A DNA stretch of 64,000 bases from Sphingomonas faeni (GTDB taxonomy: Bacteria; Pseudomonadota; Alphaproteobacteria; Sphingomonadales; Sphingomonadaceae): NCBI RefSeq assembly GCF_030817315.1, contig NZ_JAUSZF010000001.1, positions 1,782,501 through 1,846,500 of the forward strand, written 5' to 3'. Numbering within the stretch: the first letter of the stretch is position 1; every line of letters starts with the position of its first letter. The translations under genes and the position numbers were made by a program. The notes below the pieces were generated by a model. The model saw only the letters and a program-made list of their open reading frames with translations, made no database searches and was not told where the DNA came from. Shown in pieces: positions 24,546-33,292 of the stretch.

Positions 24546-25675
24546 TGGGCAGCTCCAGACTGGGGGGCAGCCGCCGCCGCGGCAGGCGCTGGCGTCGACT
24601 GCACAGCCTCCGGGTTCGGCAAGCGCTTGGCGTTCGACAATGGCAGGTACGGCACCACCCCGCCCGGCGTCTCGACGATCGTCTTGTCGCTCTTGGCGAG
24701 CACCGCCTCCATCGTCTCGTAATACATACGGCGGCGCGTCACTTCAGGCGCGAGGCGATACTGCTCGTAGACCTTGTCGAACGACGCGGCCTCACCCTGC
24801 GCACGGGCCACGACTTGCTGCGCATAGGAGCGCGACTGGTTGAGGTTGGCGATCGCCTCCTGCTGCGCGGCGGTCACGGCGTTGAAGTCCTCGACGATCC
24901 GCGCGGGCGCAGCCGCCTGCTTGATCGCGACGCCCTGGATACGGACGCCCGACTTGTAGTCGTTGAGAATCTGCTGCGTCATCTCCGCGACGCGCTGTTC
25001 GATCACCGTGCGCCCCGTGCCGATCGCCTGGTCGAGCGTCGTCGTCGCAACCACCGCACGCATCGCGCTCTCGGCAGCGGCGCGGACGGTCGCGTTCGGC
25101 TCAGCGAGCTGGAACACGTAATCGCGCGGATCGGCGATGTCCCAGCGCACCGAATAGGCAAGGTCGATGATGTTCTGGTCGCCGGTCAGCGTCAGGTTCT
25201 CGCCTTCGCCGACGGGGAAGTTGTCGGTACGGATCTTCTGCACGTCGACCACCGTCACGTCGGCGATCGGCGCAGGCATCGTGAGGCGAACGCCTGGATC
25301 GAGCGTACCGGCATATTTACCGAAATAAGTGACGACGCCGCGTTGCTGTGGGCCGATCTGGTGGACCGAAGTGAACAGGATCCAGACGACCGCGATGATA
25401 GCGACGCCGATCGCCCAGAGCGCACGGGCATTGGCGCCCGACGGCAGCCCACCGAAGCCGCCATTGCCGCCGCCCCCGCCGCCCGAGCCACGCGCTTTCC
25501 GCAGAAACTCATCGAGCGCAGTCGGCTTGGCCGCAGGTTTGCGACCACCGGGCGGCAGGGCCCAGGGATTGCGCGGACCAGGGTTACCGTCGTCGCCCGA
25601 GCCGCCCCAAGGGCCTTTCGGTGTTTCGGTGGCGAGGATATCGGGGCGCCGGAACCAGCGCGAGAAGATCGTCAT
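24542..25675 (-). CDS. hflK: Protease modulator HflK
   Basis: The HflC partner, 377 aa. A Gly/Pro-rich cytosolic N-terminus (GPWGGSGDDGNPGPRNPWA) and a Gly run (GSGGGGGGNGG) precede one membrane helix (ALWAIGVAIIAVVWILFTSV, about 93-112), then the SPFH domain (QRGVVTYFGKYAGTLDPGV, AIGTGRTVIEQRV, IQGVAIKQAAAPARI). The start ATG 25675 (MTIFSRWFRRPD) is preferred over an in-frame start 14 codons upstream that would run toward the divergent mrp promoter. Upstream genes are divergent, so the hflKC promoter lies in 25676-25745. Confidence 0.95.
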   Translation of the reverse strand: MTIFSRWFRRPDILATETPKGPWGGSGDDGNPGPRNPWALPPGGRKPAAKPTALDEFLRKARGSGGGGGGNGGFGGLPSGANARALWAIGVAIIAVVWILFTSVHQIGPQQRGVVTYFGKYAGTLDPGVRLTMPAPIADVTVVDVQKIRTDNFPVGEGENLTLTGDQNIIDLAYSVRWDIADPRDYVFQLAEPNATVRAAAESAMRAVVATTTLDQAIGTGRTVIEQRVAEMTQQILNDYKSGVRIQGVAIKQAAAPARIVEDFNAVTAAQQEAIANLNQSRSYAQQVVARAQGEAASFDKVYEQYRLAPEVTRRRMYYETMEAVLAKSDKTIVETPGGVVPYLPLSNAKRLPNPEAVQSTPAPAAAAAAPQSGAAQ

Positions 25676-25745
25676 ACCAACCTTTATAGGTGTGCGGCGG
25701 CGGAAAAACAGTGCCAAGCGCCCTTAGCGGCCCTATCTGGCCACG

Positions 25746-26696
25746 ATGATCGATATCGAAGCGGTAAAGGCGGCGGTTGCCGCAGTGGCGGGCAAGCGGG
25801 CAACCGTCCGGCTGGAGGGAACACGGGCCGGCATCATCATCGATGCGACCGGGCTCGACCTGCAGGCGCGCGATGCGCTGGAGGCAACCGTGCGGATGGC
25901 CGCGACGCAGCCCGGCGTGACCGAAGTGCGGATCGCGGTGACCGCCGAACGCTCGACCCGCCGCCTGATCGCGGTCGCCAGCGGCAAGGGCGGCGTCGGC
26001 AAATCGACGCTCGCCGCCAATCTCGCCATCGCGATGTCGCGCGCCGGTCGCCGCGTCGGGCTGGTCGACGCCGACATCTATGGCCCGTCCCAGCCACGCC
26101 TGATGAACGTCGAGGGCACCCGCCCGACCGCGAAGGACAAAGTGCTCGACCCCGTCCCGACCCCGTACGGCGTACCGCTTCTGTCGATGGGCCAGCTCGT
26201 CGAGCCCGGCAAGGCGATCGCCTGGCGCGGGCCGATGGCGGCGGGTGCGCTCGGCCAGCTGGTCGAGGCGGACTGGGGCCTGACCGATACGCTCGTACTC
26301 GACCTGCCGCCCGGGACTGGCGACGTCCAGCTGACGATGGTCCAGAAATATCGCCCGGCGGGCGCGGTGATCGTCTCGACTCCGCAGGATCTCGCGCTAA
26401 TCGACGCGCGACGGGCGATCGACCTGTTCGAGAAGGCCGGCATCCCGATCATCGGGCTCGTCGAGAACATGGCCGGCTATATCTGTCCGCATTGCGGCGA
26501 GGCGTCGGACCCGTTCGGCAATGGCGGTGCGGAGGCGGCGGCGCGCGAACTCGGCATCCCGTTCCTCGGTCGCGTACCGCTGACGATCTCGATCCGCACC
26601 GCGTCCGATGCGGGGACGCCGCCGGCTTCGAACCCCGACGATACTGTGTTCATGCCGATTGCGGCTCAGGTCGTCGCATGGCTCGGAAAACTTTGA
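25746..26696 (+). CDS. apbC: Mrp/NBP35-type iron-sulfur cluster carrier ATPase
   Basis: A 316-aa Mrp/ApbC P-loop ATPase that loads Fe-S clusters onto target proteins. A short N-terminal domain (about 1-75) with a MIP18-like flavour precedes the deviant Walker A SGKGGVGKSTLAANLA (about 78-93), followed by LVDADIYGPSQPRLM and DLPPGTGDVQLTM. The cluster-bridging pair is in YICPHCGE (about 247-254). Together with nfu and the ErpA-like gene this is the third Fe-S carrier in the window. It is divergent from hflK. Confidence 0.93.
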   Translation: MIDIEAVKAAVAAVAGKRATVRLEGTRAGIIIDATGLDLQARDALEATVRMAATQPGVTEVRIAVTAERSTRRLIAVASGKGGVGKSTLAANLAIAMSRAGRRVGLVDADIYGPSQPRLMNVEGTRPTAKDKVLDPVPTPYGVPLLSMGQLVEPGKAIAWRGPMAAGALGQLVEADWGLTDTLVLDLPPGTGDVQLTMVQKYRPAGAVIVSTPQDLALIDARRAIDLFEKAGIPIIGLVENMAGYICPHCGEASDPFGNGGAEAAARELGIPFLGRVPLTISIRTASDAGTPPASNPDDTVFMPIAAQVVAWLGKL

Positions 26697-26794
26697 AACC
26701 CGCGAGCCTGATCTACGTTGTCTGATTACCGGTCGTACCCGACGCGTAGAGTTGCGGTACGAGCGGACCAGATTTCCCCCGACAGGAGGCATCG

Positions 26795-27226
26795 ATGCCG
26801 TTGACCGCCGATGCCGACATCAAAGACTTGCTCGAAGGCGCACGGACGATCGCGATGATTGGCGCGTCCGATCGCCCGGACCGCCCTTCCTACGGCGTGA
26901 TGGCCAAGCTTCAGGCACACGGCTACCGCGTGATCCCGGTCAATCCGCAGATCACCGGCGAGCATATCCACGGCGAGTTCGTGTTCCGCGACTTGTCGCA
27001 GCTCGGCGACCCGATCGACATCGTCGATGTCTTCCGCAACTCGGCTGCGGCCGGCGAAGCCGTCGATCAGGCAATCGCAGCGGGCGCGAAGGCCGTCTGG
27101 ATGCAGTTGGGCGTCGTTAACGACGAAGCAGCGGCGCGCGCAGAGGCTGCGGGGCTGAAGGTCGTCATGGACCGGTGCCCCGCCATCGACATCCCCAGGC
27201 TCGGGGTCGCCAAGATCGAGCAATGA
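26795..27226 (+). CDS. CoA-binding domain protein
   Basis: A 143-aa Rossmann-fold protein of the CoA_binding_2 (YccU-like) family. Visible are IAMIGASDRPDRPSYGVM (about 17-34, the nucleotide-binding loop), YRVIPVNPQITGEHIHGE, DIVDVFRNSAAAGEAVDQAI and AVWMQLGVVNDEAAARAEAAG, ending with DRCPAIDIPRL. Family members bind CoA or related nucleotides without a known reaction. Shine-Dalgarno GACAGGAGG lies just before the ATG. Three small secreted-protein genes follow. Confidence 0.88.
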   Translation: MPLTADADIKDLLEGARTIAMIGASDRPDRPSYGVMAKLQAHGYRVIPVNPQITGEHIHGEFVFRDLSQLGDPIDIVDVFRNSAAAGEAVDQAIAAGAKAVWMQLGVVNDEAAARAEAAGLKVVMDRCPAIDIPRLGVAKIEQ

Positions 27227-27281
27227 CGCTTGCCCTGCTCGGTGATCGCGGCCAGTCTGCGTGTCTGTTCGGGAGGCGCCG

Positions 27282-27617
27282 ATGCTCGCGATGCTGTTGT
27301 CGATGACGATCGAAGACCCGCTAATGGCAACCGCGAAAGCACGCATGGCCGCCGAGCAACCCTGTATCCAGAGCGCCGACGAGACCGACATCACCGTGTG
27401 CGGTATGCGAACGGCAGACCGGTTTCGCGTCCCGTTCGTCGTCCATGATCCCGGCGATCCGGCGCATGAGAGCGTTCGCAACGAACGCACGCGTCTGCTC
27501 CGCCGCACCTCGCCGCTCGCCGATCTCAGTCCGTTCCAGGTCGGCGGCGGCATGGCGGGCGTAACGATGACCGTCGGCGGCGAAGGCGGCACGTCGTTCC
27601 GCAAGCCCGCACCGTAA
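27282..27617 (+). CDS. Small exported 'EIVVC' family protein, copy 1
   Basis: A 111-aa protein of unknown function. The start ATG 27282 has a strong Shine-Dalgarno (GGGAGG, 27271-27276). A short hydrophobic leader (MLAMLLSM) is followed by PCIQSADETDITVCGMR, that is Cys-x11-Cys with the D-I-T-V-C-G core, then RFRVPF. The same pattern recurs in the next two genes and at 47008-47334, so I treat them as one family. The C-terminal half is Gly-rich (VGGGMAGVTMTVGGEGG). I infer an envelope location and a Cys-Cys disulfide; no function is known to me. Confidence 0.65.
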   Translation: MLAMLLSMTIEDPLMATAKARMAAEQPCIQSADETDITVCGMRTADRFRVPFVVHDPGDPAHESVRNERTRLLRRTSPLADLSPFQVGGGMAGVTMTVGGEGGTSFRKPAP

Positions 27618-27628
27618 GGGGTTATCCG

Positions 27629-28045
27629 ATGTTCGCCGCCATCCTCTCCGTGCTGATGCAGGTCGCCACACCGTCTCCGAACGCGGCGCCGGAGCGATTT
27701 TCGATCCTGGTCGATCCGTGCGCGGCCACTTCGAAGGATGGCAACGAGATCGTCGTCTGCGGTGGCCCCGAAGCGAACACCCCACGCCTGCCAATGCCGG
27801 ACGAGCGCGGCCCGCCCGACCACGCGGTAGCATCGAATCCCAACCTCAGCGCCGTCCGCGCGCTGGACTTGTCGGATACACCCTGCGCCGCTCGACAGGG
27901 GGGATGCCAGGTCGGCTTTGGCCCGCCGATAGCCCCGATCGCCAAGGCGGCGGTCGGGCTGATCAAGAGCGCGCTGGCGAAGAAACCCGACAAGCGGGGC
28001 CGCGTGTCGATCGACCTCGATGGTCCCGTCGGTACGGTGAACTAG
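27629..28045 (+). CDS. Small exported 'EIVVC' family protein, copy 2
   Basis: A 138-aa protein with a short hydrophobic start (MFAAILSVLMQ), then DPCAATSKDGNEIVVCGGP (Cys-x12-Cys), RLPMPDERGPPD and a second pair in TPCAARQGGCQVG. The C-terminal part carries KKPDKRGRVSIDLDGPVG. These blocks line up in the same order with copy 3, so the two are tandem paralogues. The start ATG 27629 follows the previous stop by 11 bp, indicating one operon. Confidence 0.68.
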   Translation: MFAAILSVLMQVATPSPNAAPERFSILVDPCAATSKDGNEIVVCGGPEANTPRLPMPDERGPPDHAVASNPNLSAVRALDLSDTPCAARQGGCQVGFGPPIAPIAKAAVGLIKSALAKKPDKRGRVSIDLDGPVGTVN

Positions 28046-28060
28046 GACTTTGAAGGCGCT

Positions 28061-28522
28061 GTGATCTTGCTGTCGATCCTGCTGCAAGGCACCGCGCCGA
28101 CGACGCCGATTGTCGTACCCCCGCCGCAAAGCTGGTCGATCCTGAATCCCCCCGCCTGCCCCGGTTCGAGCCCGACCGAGATCGTCGTCTGCGGCAGCAA
28201 CGGGTCGTCGGAGCAGCGTCTCCCCCTGCCCGGCGAACGCCCGCCGCAGGACCGCCAACGCCAGCCGACCGGCGATCCGCGCGCTGCGCTCGACAATGCC
28301 GGGCGCCCCTGCCCGCCGGGTGGCTGCACCAGGGTGAATTTGCTGACGGTCCCGGTCGTCCTGATCCGCGGCGTCGGCGCGCTGATCGATCCGCATAGCT
28401 GCTGCGAAAATGGCGAGGGAAAGGATCCGATGGCGCTGGCGCGAGACGTGGCCGGCAAGTTCCGGAAGAAGCCGGATACGTCGAACCGCATGCCGATCGT
28501 GCTGGATGAACCAGTGAGGTAG
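28061..28522 (+). CDS. Small exported 'EIVVC' family protein, copy 3
   Basis: A 153-aa protein starting at GTG 28061 behind a weak GAAGG. Blocks in order: hydrophobic start (LLSILLQ), PPACPGSSPTEIVVCGSN (Cys-x10-Cys), QRLPLPGERPPQD, GRPCPPGGCTRVN, and a C-terminal RKKPDTSNRMPIVLDEPVR that aligns with KKPDKRGRVSIDLDGPV of copy 2. It also has an extra pair, HSCCENGEG. No known domain is visible. It is the last gene before a cluster of three repeat families. Confidence 0.65.
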   Translation: MILLSILLQGTAPTTPIVVPPPQSWSILNPPACPGSSPTEIVVCGSNGSSEQRLPLPGERPPQDRQRQPTGDPRAALDNAGRPCPPGGCTRVNLLTVPVVLIRGVGALIDPHSCCENGEGKDPMALARDVAGKFRKKPDTSNRMPIVLDEPVR

Positions 28523-28548
28523 ACGCGCCTCCGCTGACCAAGGCAGGA

Positions 28549-28606
28549 TGTTTCCCCGCGAAGCCGGGTACCCAGACTGGACTCCCGCCTTCGCGTGAGA
28601 ACAAGA
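28549..28606. repeat. Family C palindromic repeat
   Basis: TTTCCCCGCGAAGCCGGG, core TACCCAGACTGGA, then CTCCCGCCTTCGCGTGAGAA. It differs from the 5157-5210 copy at a few stem positions. It is the first of three different repeat families packed into the 432 bp between the EIVVC copy 3 gene and the homoserine dehydrogenase gene. Confidence 0.75.
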
Positions 28607-28654
28607 GGGAGATGGTCGAGCAGCAATCGGTACGACCGACCGCCTCTACGGGAA

Positions 28655-28770
28655 ATTCCCCCCTCCCTGGAAGGGAGGGGTCGGGGGTGGGTAGGCCGCT
28701 TGGGAAGGCCAACCTTCAACCACAAGCCAACCCACCCCCAGCCCCTCCCTTCCAGGGAGGGGAGCAGAAG
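28655..28770. repeat. Family A paired palindromic repeat
   Basis: CCCTCCCTGGAAGGGAGGGG with tail TCGGGGGTGGGTAGGCC, variable middle, then CAACCCACCCCC and CCCCTCCCTTCCAGGGAGG. Middle member of the C-A-B repeat cluster. Confidence 0.85.
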
Positions 28771-28827
28771 ACCCTCAATCCAGACGATCGCCGCCACCCG
28801 GGCAAGGATCGCCACGCTAGCAAGGAT

Positions 28828-28934
28828 CCCCCCCCCCGGCGAAGGCCGGGGCCCAATTGGAGGACAGGGCTGATGAAGGGCGCGCAGCGTTACTGCGACC
28901 TCTCCAATTGGACCCCGGCCTTCGCCGGGGTGGT
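28828..28934. repeat. Family B palindromic repeat
   Basis: CCCCGGCGAAGGCCGGGGC then CCAATTGG, variable middle, then CCAATTGG and ACCCCGGCCTTCGCCGGGG. The inner GTT/AAC step of other copies is changed to ATT/AAT on both sides, so the pairing is kept by compensating changes. It ends 21 bp from the homoserine dehydrogenase stop. Confidence 0.82.
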
Positions 28935-28954
28935 TGACACCAAGGTTGCCATCC

Positions 28955-30244
28955 TCAATCCAGAATATGCATCCACATCGGCTGCCCCACCAGACTCTGC
29001 GACCCACGCAGCTTCTCCAGCGCCTGCGCAATCGACCGCTCCGGGCTTTCATGCGTGACGATCGCCACCAGCACGCTGCCATCCGCAATCGCCCCCCGCT
29101 GGATCAGGCTCTCGATCGAGACGCCCGCGTCACGCATCGCCGCCGCGATCTCCGCCAGCACCCCGACCCGGTCCGCAACGGTAAAGCGCAAATACGCGCG
29201 ACCACGCCGCTCGCCGCTGTCCGCCTTCGGCGCCGCCGTGAGCGACACCACCGGCATCGCGAACGGCGGCCCGAACTCGCCCCGCGCGATGTCGATCAGG
29301 TCGGCCACCACGGCGCTTGCCGTCGGTCCATCGCCGGCACCGGCACCCTGGAACAGCAGGCGGCCGACGAAATTGCCCTCTGCCACGACCGCGTTGAGCG
29401 ATCCGGTGACGTGCGCCAGCGGATGATCGATCGGCACGAGATGCGGATGCACGCGCTGGAACAGCCCGTCCGCCCCCGCTTCCGCCAACCCGAGCAGCCG
29501 CACGCGATACCCCAGCGCCGCCGCTTCGGCGATGTCCGCGCCCAGCAGATGGCGAATACCGCCGATCGCGACGTCGCCGAACGCCGGCTGCGTCCCAAAC
29601 GCGACCGCGGCCAGGATCGACAACTTGTGCGCCGCATCGACGCCGTCGATGTCGAAGCTCGGATCGGATTCCGCAAACCCGAGCGCCTGCGCCTCGGCCA
29701 GCACCTCGGCAAAGTCGCGACCTTCCGACTCCATCTTCGACAGGATGAAATTGCAGGTGCCGTTGAGGATACCATAGACGCGGGCGATCTCGTTCGCCGC
29801 TGCACCCTCGCGAAGCCCCTTGATTACCGGGATGCCGCCCGCAACCGCCGCCTCGAACTTCAGCGCGACGCCCGCCCCTTCAGCTGCCTGCGCGAGTTCG
29901 AGCCCGTGATGCGCGATCATCGCCTTGTTCGCGGTGACGAAACTCCGCCCCGCGCCCAGCGTGCTTCGCGCCAACGTCAACGCCGGACCATCGGAACCAC
30001 CGATCAGCTCGACCACGACATCCGCCCCCGGCTGCTTCGCCAGTGCGGTGGTGTCGTCGACCCACGCGAACCGCGACAGATCGACGCCGCGATCCTTGCC
30101 CCGATCACGCGCCGAAACCGCAACGATCTCGATCTCGCGCCCGGCCCGCCGCGCAATCAACTCGCGGTTCGCATCGAGCAGCCGGATCACCCCGCCGCCT
30201 ACAGTCCCCAGCCCGGCCAGGGCTACGCGCAATGGTTCGCTCAT
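28955..30244 (-). CDS. hom: Homoserine dehydrogenase
   Basis: A 429-aa NAD(P)-dependent homoserine dehydrogenase reducing aspartate semialdehyde to homoserine for threonine and methionine synthesis. The nucleotide motif is VALAGLGTVGGGVIRLL (about 6-22). The catalytic domain has TANKAMIAHHG (about 99-109), KFEAAVAGGIPVIKGLREG, NGTCNFILSKM and FDIDGVDAAHKLSILA, followed by a C-terminal ACT domain (about 345-425) with VLAEIAAAMRDAGVSIES for feedback control. The start ATG 30244 (MSEPLRVALAG) is preferred over an upstream in-frame ATG. It is divergent from glnD with about 90 bp between. Confidence 0.95.
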   Translation of the reverse strand: MSEPLRVALAGLGTVGGGVIRLLDANRELIARRAGREIEIVAVSARDRGKDRGVDLSRFAWVDDTTALAKQPGADVVVELIGGSDGPALTLARSTLGAGRSFVTANKAMIAHHGLELAQAAEGAGVALKFEAAVAGGIPVIKGLREGAAANEIARVYGILNGTCNFILSKMESEGRDFAEVLAEAQALGFAESDPSFDIDGVDAAHKLSILAAVAFGTQPAFGDVAIGGIRHLLGADIAEAAALGYRVRLLGLAEAGADGLFQRVHPHLVPIDHPLAHVTGSLNAVVAEGNFVGRLLFQGAGAGDGPTASAVVADLIDIARGEFGPPFAMPVVSLTAAPKADSGERRGRAYLRFTVADRVGVLAEIAAAMRDAGVSIESLIQRGAIADGSVLVAIVTHESPERSIAQALEKLRGSQSLVGQPMWMHILD

Positions 30245-30335
30245 TTTCGTCCTCCACTCGCGCGTCCGGTTACGTTTCACAGACGTTTTGCGCAATCCTG
30301 ATGACGCACGTGCCCGGTGCCCCTATCTGGGCGTT

Positions 30336-33083
30336 ATGTCCGGCCGCTTCGATCACCTCCCCAACCGTCGCACGATCATCGATCGCCGCGCCGTCGCCGA
30401 AACCATTGCTGCGTTGGAAGGCGTCGACCCCACTGCGCTCCGCCGCGACGCGACCGCGTTACTGAAGGCCGCGCTGGAGAAGGGCCGAATCGAAGTCGAA
30501 CGTCGCCTCGTCGAACATCCGTCGCGCGGGTTGGAAGCGTCGAGTGCGCAGGCCTATCTGATCGACGCGCTGCTCCGCATCCTGTTCGATTTCACGACGC
30601 AGCGGCTCTACCCCCTGCCCAACCCGACGATCGGCGAGCGCCTGACGGTGATCGCTGTCGGCGGTTATGGCCGCGCGGAAATGGCACCGCATTCGGACGT
30701 CGATATCGGCTTTCTTACGCCCGGCAAGCAGACGCCCTGGGCCGAGCGCGTGATCGAATCGATGCTGTACGCATTGTGGGATCTCGGGCTGAAGCTCGGC
30801 CAGTCCAGTCGCTCGCTCGACGAGATGGTCCGCCAGGCCAAGAGCGACGTCACCGTCCGCACCGCACTGCTCGAGGCGCGCTACGTCTGCGGCGACACCG
30901 AGCTGTACGAACAGGCGTCGCACCGGTTCAAGACCGAGGTCCAGGCGGACACCGCGCGCACCTTCATCGCCGACAAGCTCGCCGAACGCGACGCGCGTCA
31001 CCGTAAGATGGGCGACACGCGCTACGTCGTCGAACCCAACATCAAGGAGGGCAAGGGCGGCCTGCGCGATCTTCACGCATTGTTTTGGATCGGCAAATAC
31101 ATCTACGACGTCCAGCGCGCCGCCGAACTGGTCGAGGTCGGGTTGTTCACCAAGGCCGAGTACCGCCTGTTCCACCGCGCCGACAATTTCTTCCAGGCGG
31201 TGCGGTGCCATCTGCACAGCATCACCGGCCGCGCCGAGGATCGCCTGACGTTCGACCTGCAACGTGAGATCGCCGACCGGATGCGGTTCTCGGACCGGCC
31301 GGGCAAGTCGAAGGTCGAGCGGTTCATGCAGTTCTATTTCCTGCAGGCGAAGACCGTCGGCACCCTCAGCGGCGTGTTCCTCGCGCATCTCGACGAGAAA
31401 TTCGCGGCGCGGGGACGGCGTTTCGGGCTGCCGACGATCCGCCGCTCACCGCGAAAGCTCAACGGCTTCGTGCTCGATCGCGGTCGGCTGGCATTGCCGA
31501 GCGACGACTTCTTCCAGGCCGATCCCGAGCGCCTGATCGAGATCTTCCAACTGGCGGACAAGCACGGCGTCGAGATCCACCCCCTGGCCATGCGAGCCGC
31601 CGCCCGCGACGCTAAGCTAGTCGACGACGTCCGCACCAGCCCAACCGCGAACGCGCTGTTCCTCGACGTCCTGACCTCGCCTCGCGATCCCGAACTGGTG
31701 CTGCGCTGGATGAATGAGGCGGGTGTTTTCGGCCGCTTCGTGCCCGATTTCGCGCGCGTGGTCGCGCAGATGCAGTTCGACATGTACCATCACTACACGG
31801 TCGACGAGCACACCATTCGCGCGATCGGCCTGCTCGCGCGGATCGAGAGCGGCGCACTGAAGGAAGAACATCCGCTTGCCAGCGCCATCTTCGAACAGAT
31901 CGTGTCGCGGCGTGCGCTGTATGTGGCCGTACTGCTCCACGACATCGCAAAGGGGCGTGGCGGCGATCATTCGATCTTGGGTGCGGAAGTGGCGCAGCGT
32001 CTTTGCCCGCGCTTCGGGCTGACCCCGGCGGAGACGGAAACGGTCGCGTGGCTGGTCCGCTGGCATTTGCTGATGTCGGCCACCGCGTTCAAGCGCGATC
32101 TGAGCGACTTCAAGACAATCCTCGATTTCTGCGACGTGGTGCAGAGCCCGGAGCGTCTGCGGCTCCTGCTGACGCTGACGATCGTCGACATCCGTGCGGT
32201 CGGACCGGGCGTGTGGAACGGCTGGAAGCGTCAGTTGCTCGGCGATCTGTATGAGTCCGCCGAGGAGGTGCTCCGCCTCGGTCACAAGCAGAAAGGGCGT
32301 GCCGAACGGATCGCGGCCAAACAGGAGCATCTCCGTGACGCGCTCGGCTGGGACGAGGCGACGTTTGCGACGCTCGTCCACCGGCTGCCAGAAGCCTATT
32401 GGATTGCCGAGCCCGAGGACGTGCTGGCGCACAATGCGCGCTTCCTTGCGAACACCGGCGACGCGCAGCTCGCGATCGACGCGCATGTCTATCCGGGGCG
32501 CGGTGCGACGCTTGTTACGATCTACGCGGCAGATCATCCGGGGCTGTTCTACCGTATAGCCGGCGCCATTCACGTGGCGGGCGGCAACATCATCGATGCG
32601 CGGATCCACACTACACGCGACGGGATGGCGATCGACAATTTCCTCGTTCAGGACCCGTTCGGGCGTCCGTTCGACGAATCCGGGCAGCTATCGAGGCTGA
32701 AGACCGCGATCGAAGATGCGCTCGCCAACCGTGGCAAGCTGGCCGATCGACTGGTGGCAAAGCCCCTGCCCCGGACACGCGCGGAAGCCTTCGACATCGT
32801 TCCGAATGCGCTGGTCGACAACAAGGCGTCGAACCGGTTCACGGTGGTCGAGGTCAACGCGCGCGATCGGCCGGCGCTGCTTAACCAACTCGCCAACGCG
32901 CTGTTCCAGTCGAAGGTGACGATCCACTCCGCACACGTCGCCACCTATGGCGAGCGGGCGGTGGATACGTTCTACATTACCGACCTCACGGGGGACCGGA
33001 TCACCCAGCCTGCGCGGTTGAAGACGCTGGAACGAAGGTTGCTGGCAGCGGCGGCAGGGGAAGAGATCGATCTGGCGGCTTAG
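30336..33083 (+). CDS. glnD: Bifunctional PII uridylyltransferase/uridylyl-removing enzyme
   Basis: The nitrogen sensor GlnD (915 aa), which uridylylates PII when glutamine is low and removes UMP when it is high. The nucleotidyltransferase site is AVGGYGRAEMAPHSDVDIGF (about 108-127). The HD domain has YHHYTVDEHTIRAIGLLAR and LLHDIAKGRGGDHS (about 533-546). Two C-terminal ACT domains (about 725-805 and 835-910) include TIYAADHPGLFYRIAGAIH and VEVNARDRPALLNQLANAL and should bind glutamine. The start ATG 30336 (MSGRFDHLPNRR) is inside a longer open frame. Together with glnE near 51 kb the window holds both modifiers of the PII/glutamine synthetase cascade. Confidence 0.95.
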   Translation: MSGRFDHLPNRRTIIDRRAVAETIAALEGVDPTALRRDATALLKAALEKGRIEVERRLVEHPSRGLEASSAQAYLIDALLRILFDFTTQRLYPLPNPTIGERLTVIAVGGYGRAEMAPHSDVDIGFLTPGKQTPWAERVIESMLYALWDLGLKLGQSSRSLDEMVRQAKSDVTVRTALLEARYVCGDTELYEQASHRFKTEVQADTARTFIADKLAERDARHRKMGDTRYVVEPNIKEGKGGLRDLHALFWIGKYIYDVQRAAELVEVGLFTKAEYRLFHRADNFFQAVRCHLHSITGRAEDRLTFDLQREIADRMRFSDRPGKSKVERFMQFYFLQAKTVGTLSGVFLAHLDEKFAARGRRFGLPTIRRSPRKLNGFVLDRGRLALPSDDFFQADPERLIEIFQLADKHGVEIHPLAMRAAARDAKLVDDVRTSPTANALFLDVLTSPRDPELVLRWMNEAGVFGRFVPDFARVVAQMQFDMYHHYTVDEHTIRAIGLLARIESGALKEEHPLASAIFEQIVSRRALYVAVLLHDIAKGRGGDHSILGAEVAQRLCPRFGLTPAETETVAWLVRWHLLMSATAFKRDLSDFKTILDFCDVVQSPERLRLLLTLTIVDIRAVGPGVWNGWKRQLLGDLYESAEEVLRLGHKQKGRAERIAAKQEHLRDALGWDEATFATLVHRLPEAYWIAEPEDVLAHNARFLANTGDAQLAIDAHVYPGRGATLVTIYAADHPGLFYRIAGAIHVAGGNIIDARIHTTRDGMAIDNFLVQDPFGRPFDESGQLSRLKTAIEDALANRGKLADRLVAKPLPRTRAEAFDIVPNALVDNKASNRFTVVEVNARDRPALLNQLANALFQSKVTIHSAHVATYGERAVDTFYITDLTGDRITQPARLKTLERRLLAAAAGEEIDLAA

Positions 33084-33139
33084 AGCTGCCGTCATGCCGA
33101 TGACGGACCTAGTGAACGCCCCCTCTTCGTCCATCCTCG

Positions 33140-33226
33140 CGAAGGCGGGAATCCATATCCTTCAAGCGTTCGCGAGCCTGTCGTAGGGTCAGCCCGTATG
33201 GGTTCTTGCCTCCGCGGGAATGATGA
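33140..33226. repeat. Degenerate family C repeat
   Basis: ATCCTCGCGAAGGCGGGAAT ... CTTGCCTCCGCGGGAATGAT keeps the outer arms of family C with a changed and longer middle. It lies between glnD and the following terminator. Confidence 0.5.
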
Positions 33227-33235
33227 AGGCGGACA

Positions 33236-33276
33236 ATAAAAAGCCGGCCGCACCTGGGTGCGGACCGGCTTTTTCT
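33236..33276. terminator. Bidirectional intrinsic terminator
   Basis: AAAAAGCCGGCCGCAC, loop CTGG, then GTGCGGACCGGCTTTTT. A-run and T-run on both sides let it work for glnD (+) and for the convergent TonB-dependent receptor gene (-), whose stop is 17 bp away. Confidence 0.9.
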
Positions 33277-33292
33277 TACCCTGACGCCTCTA

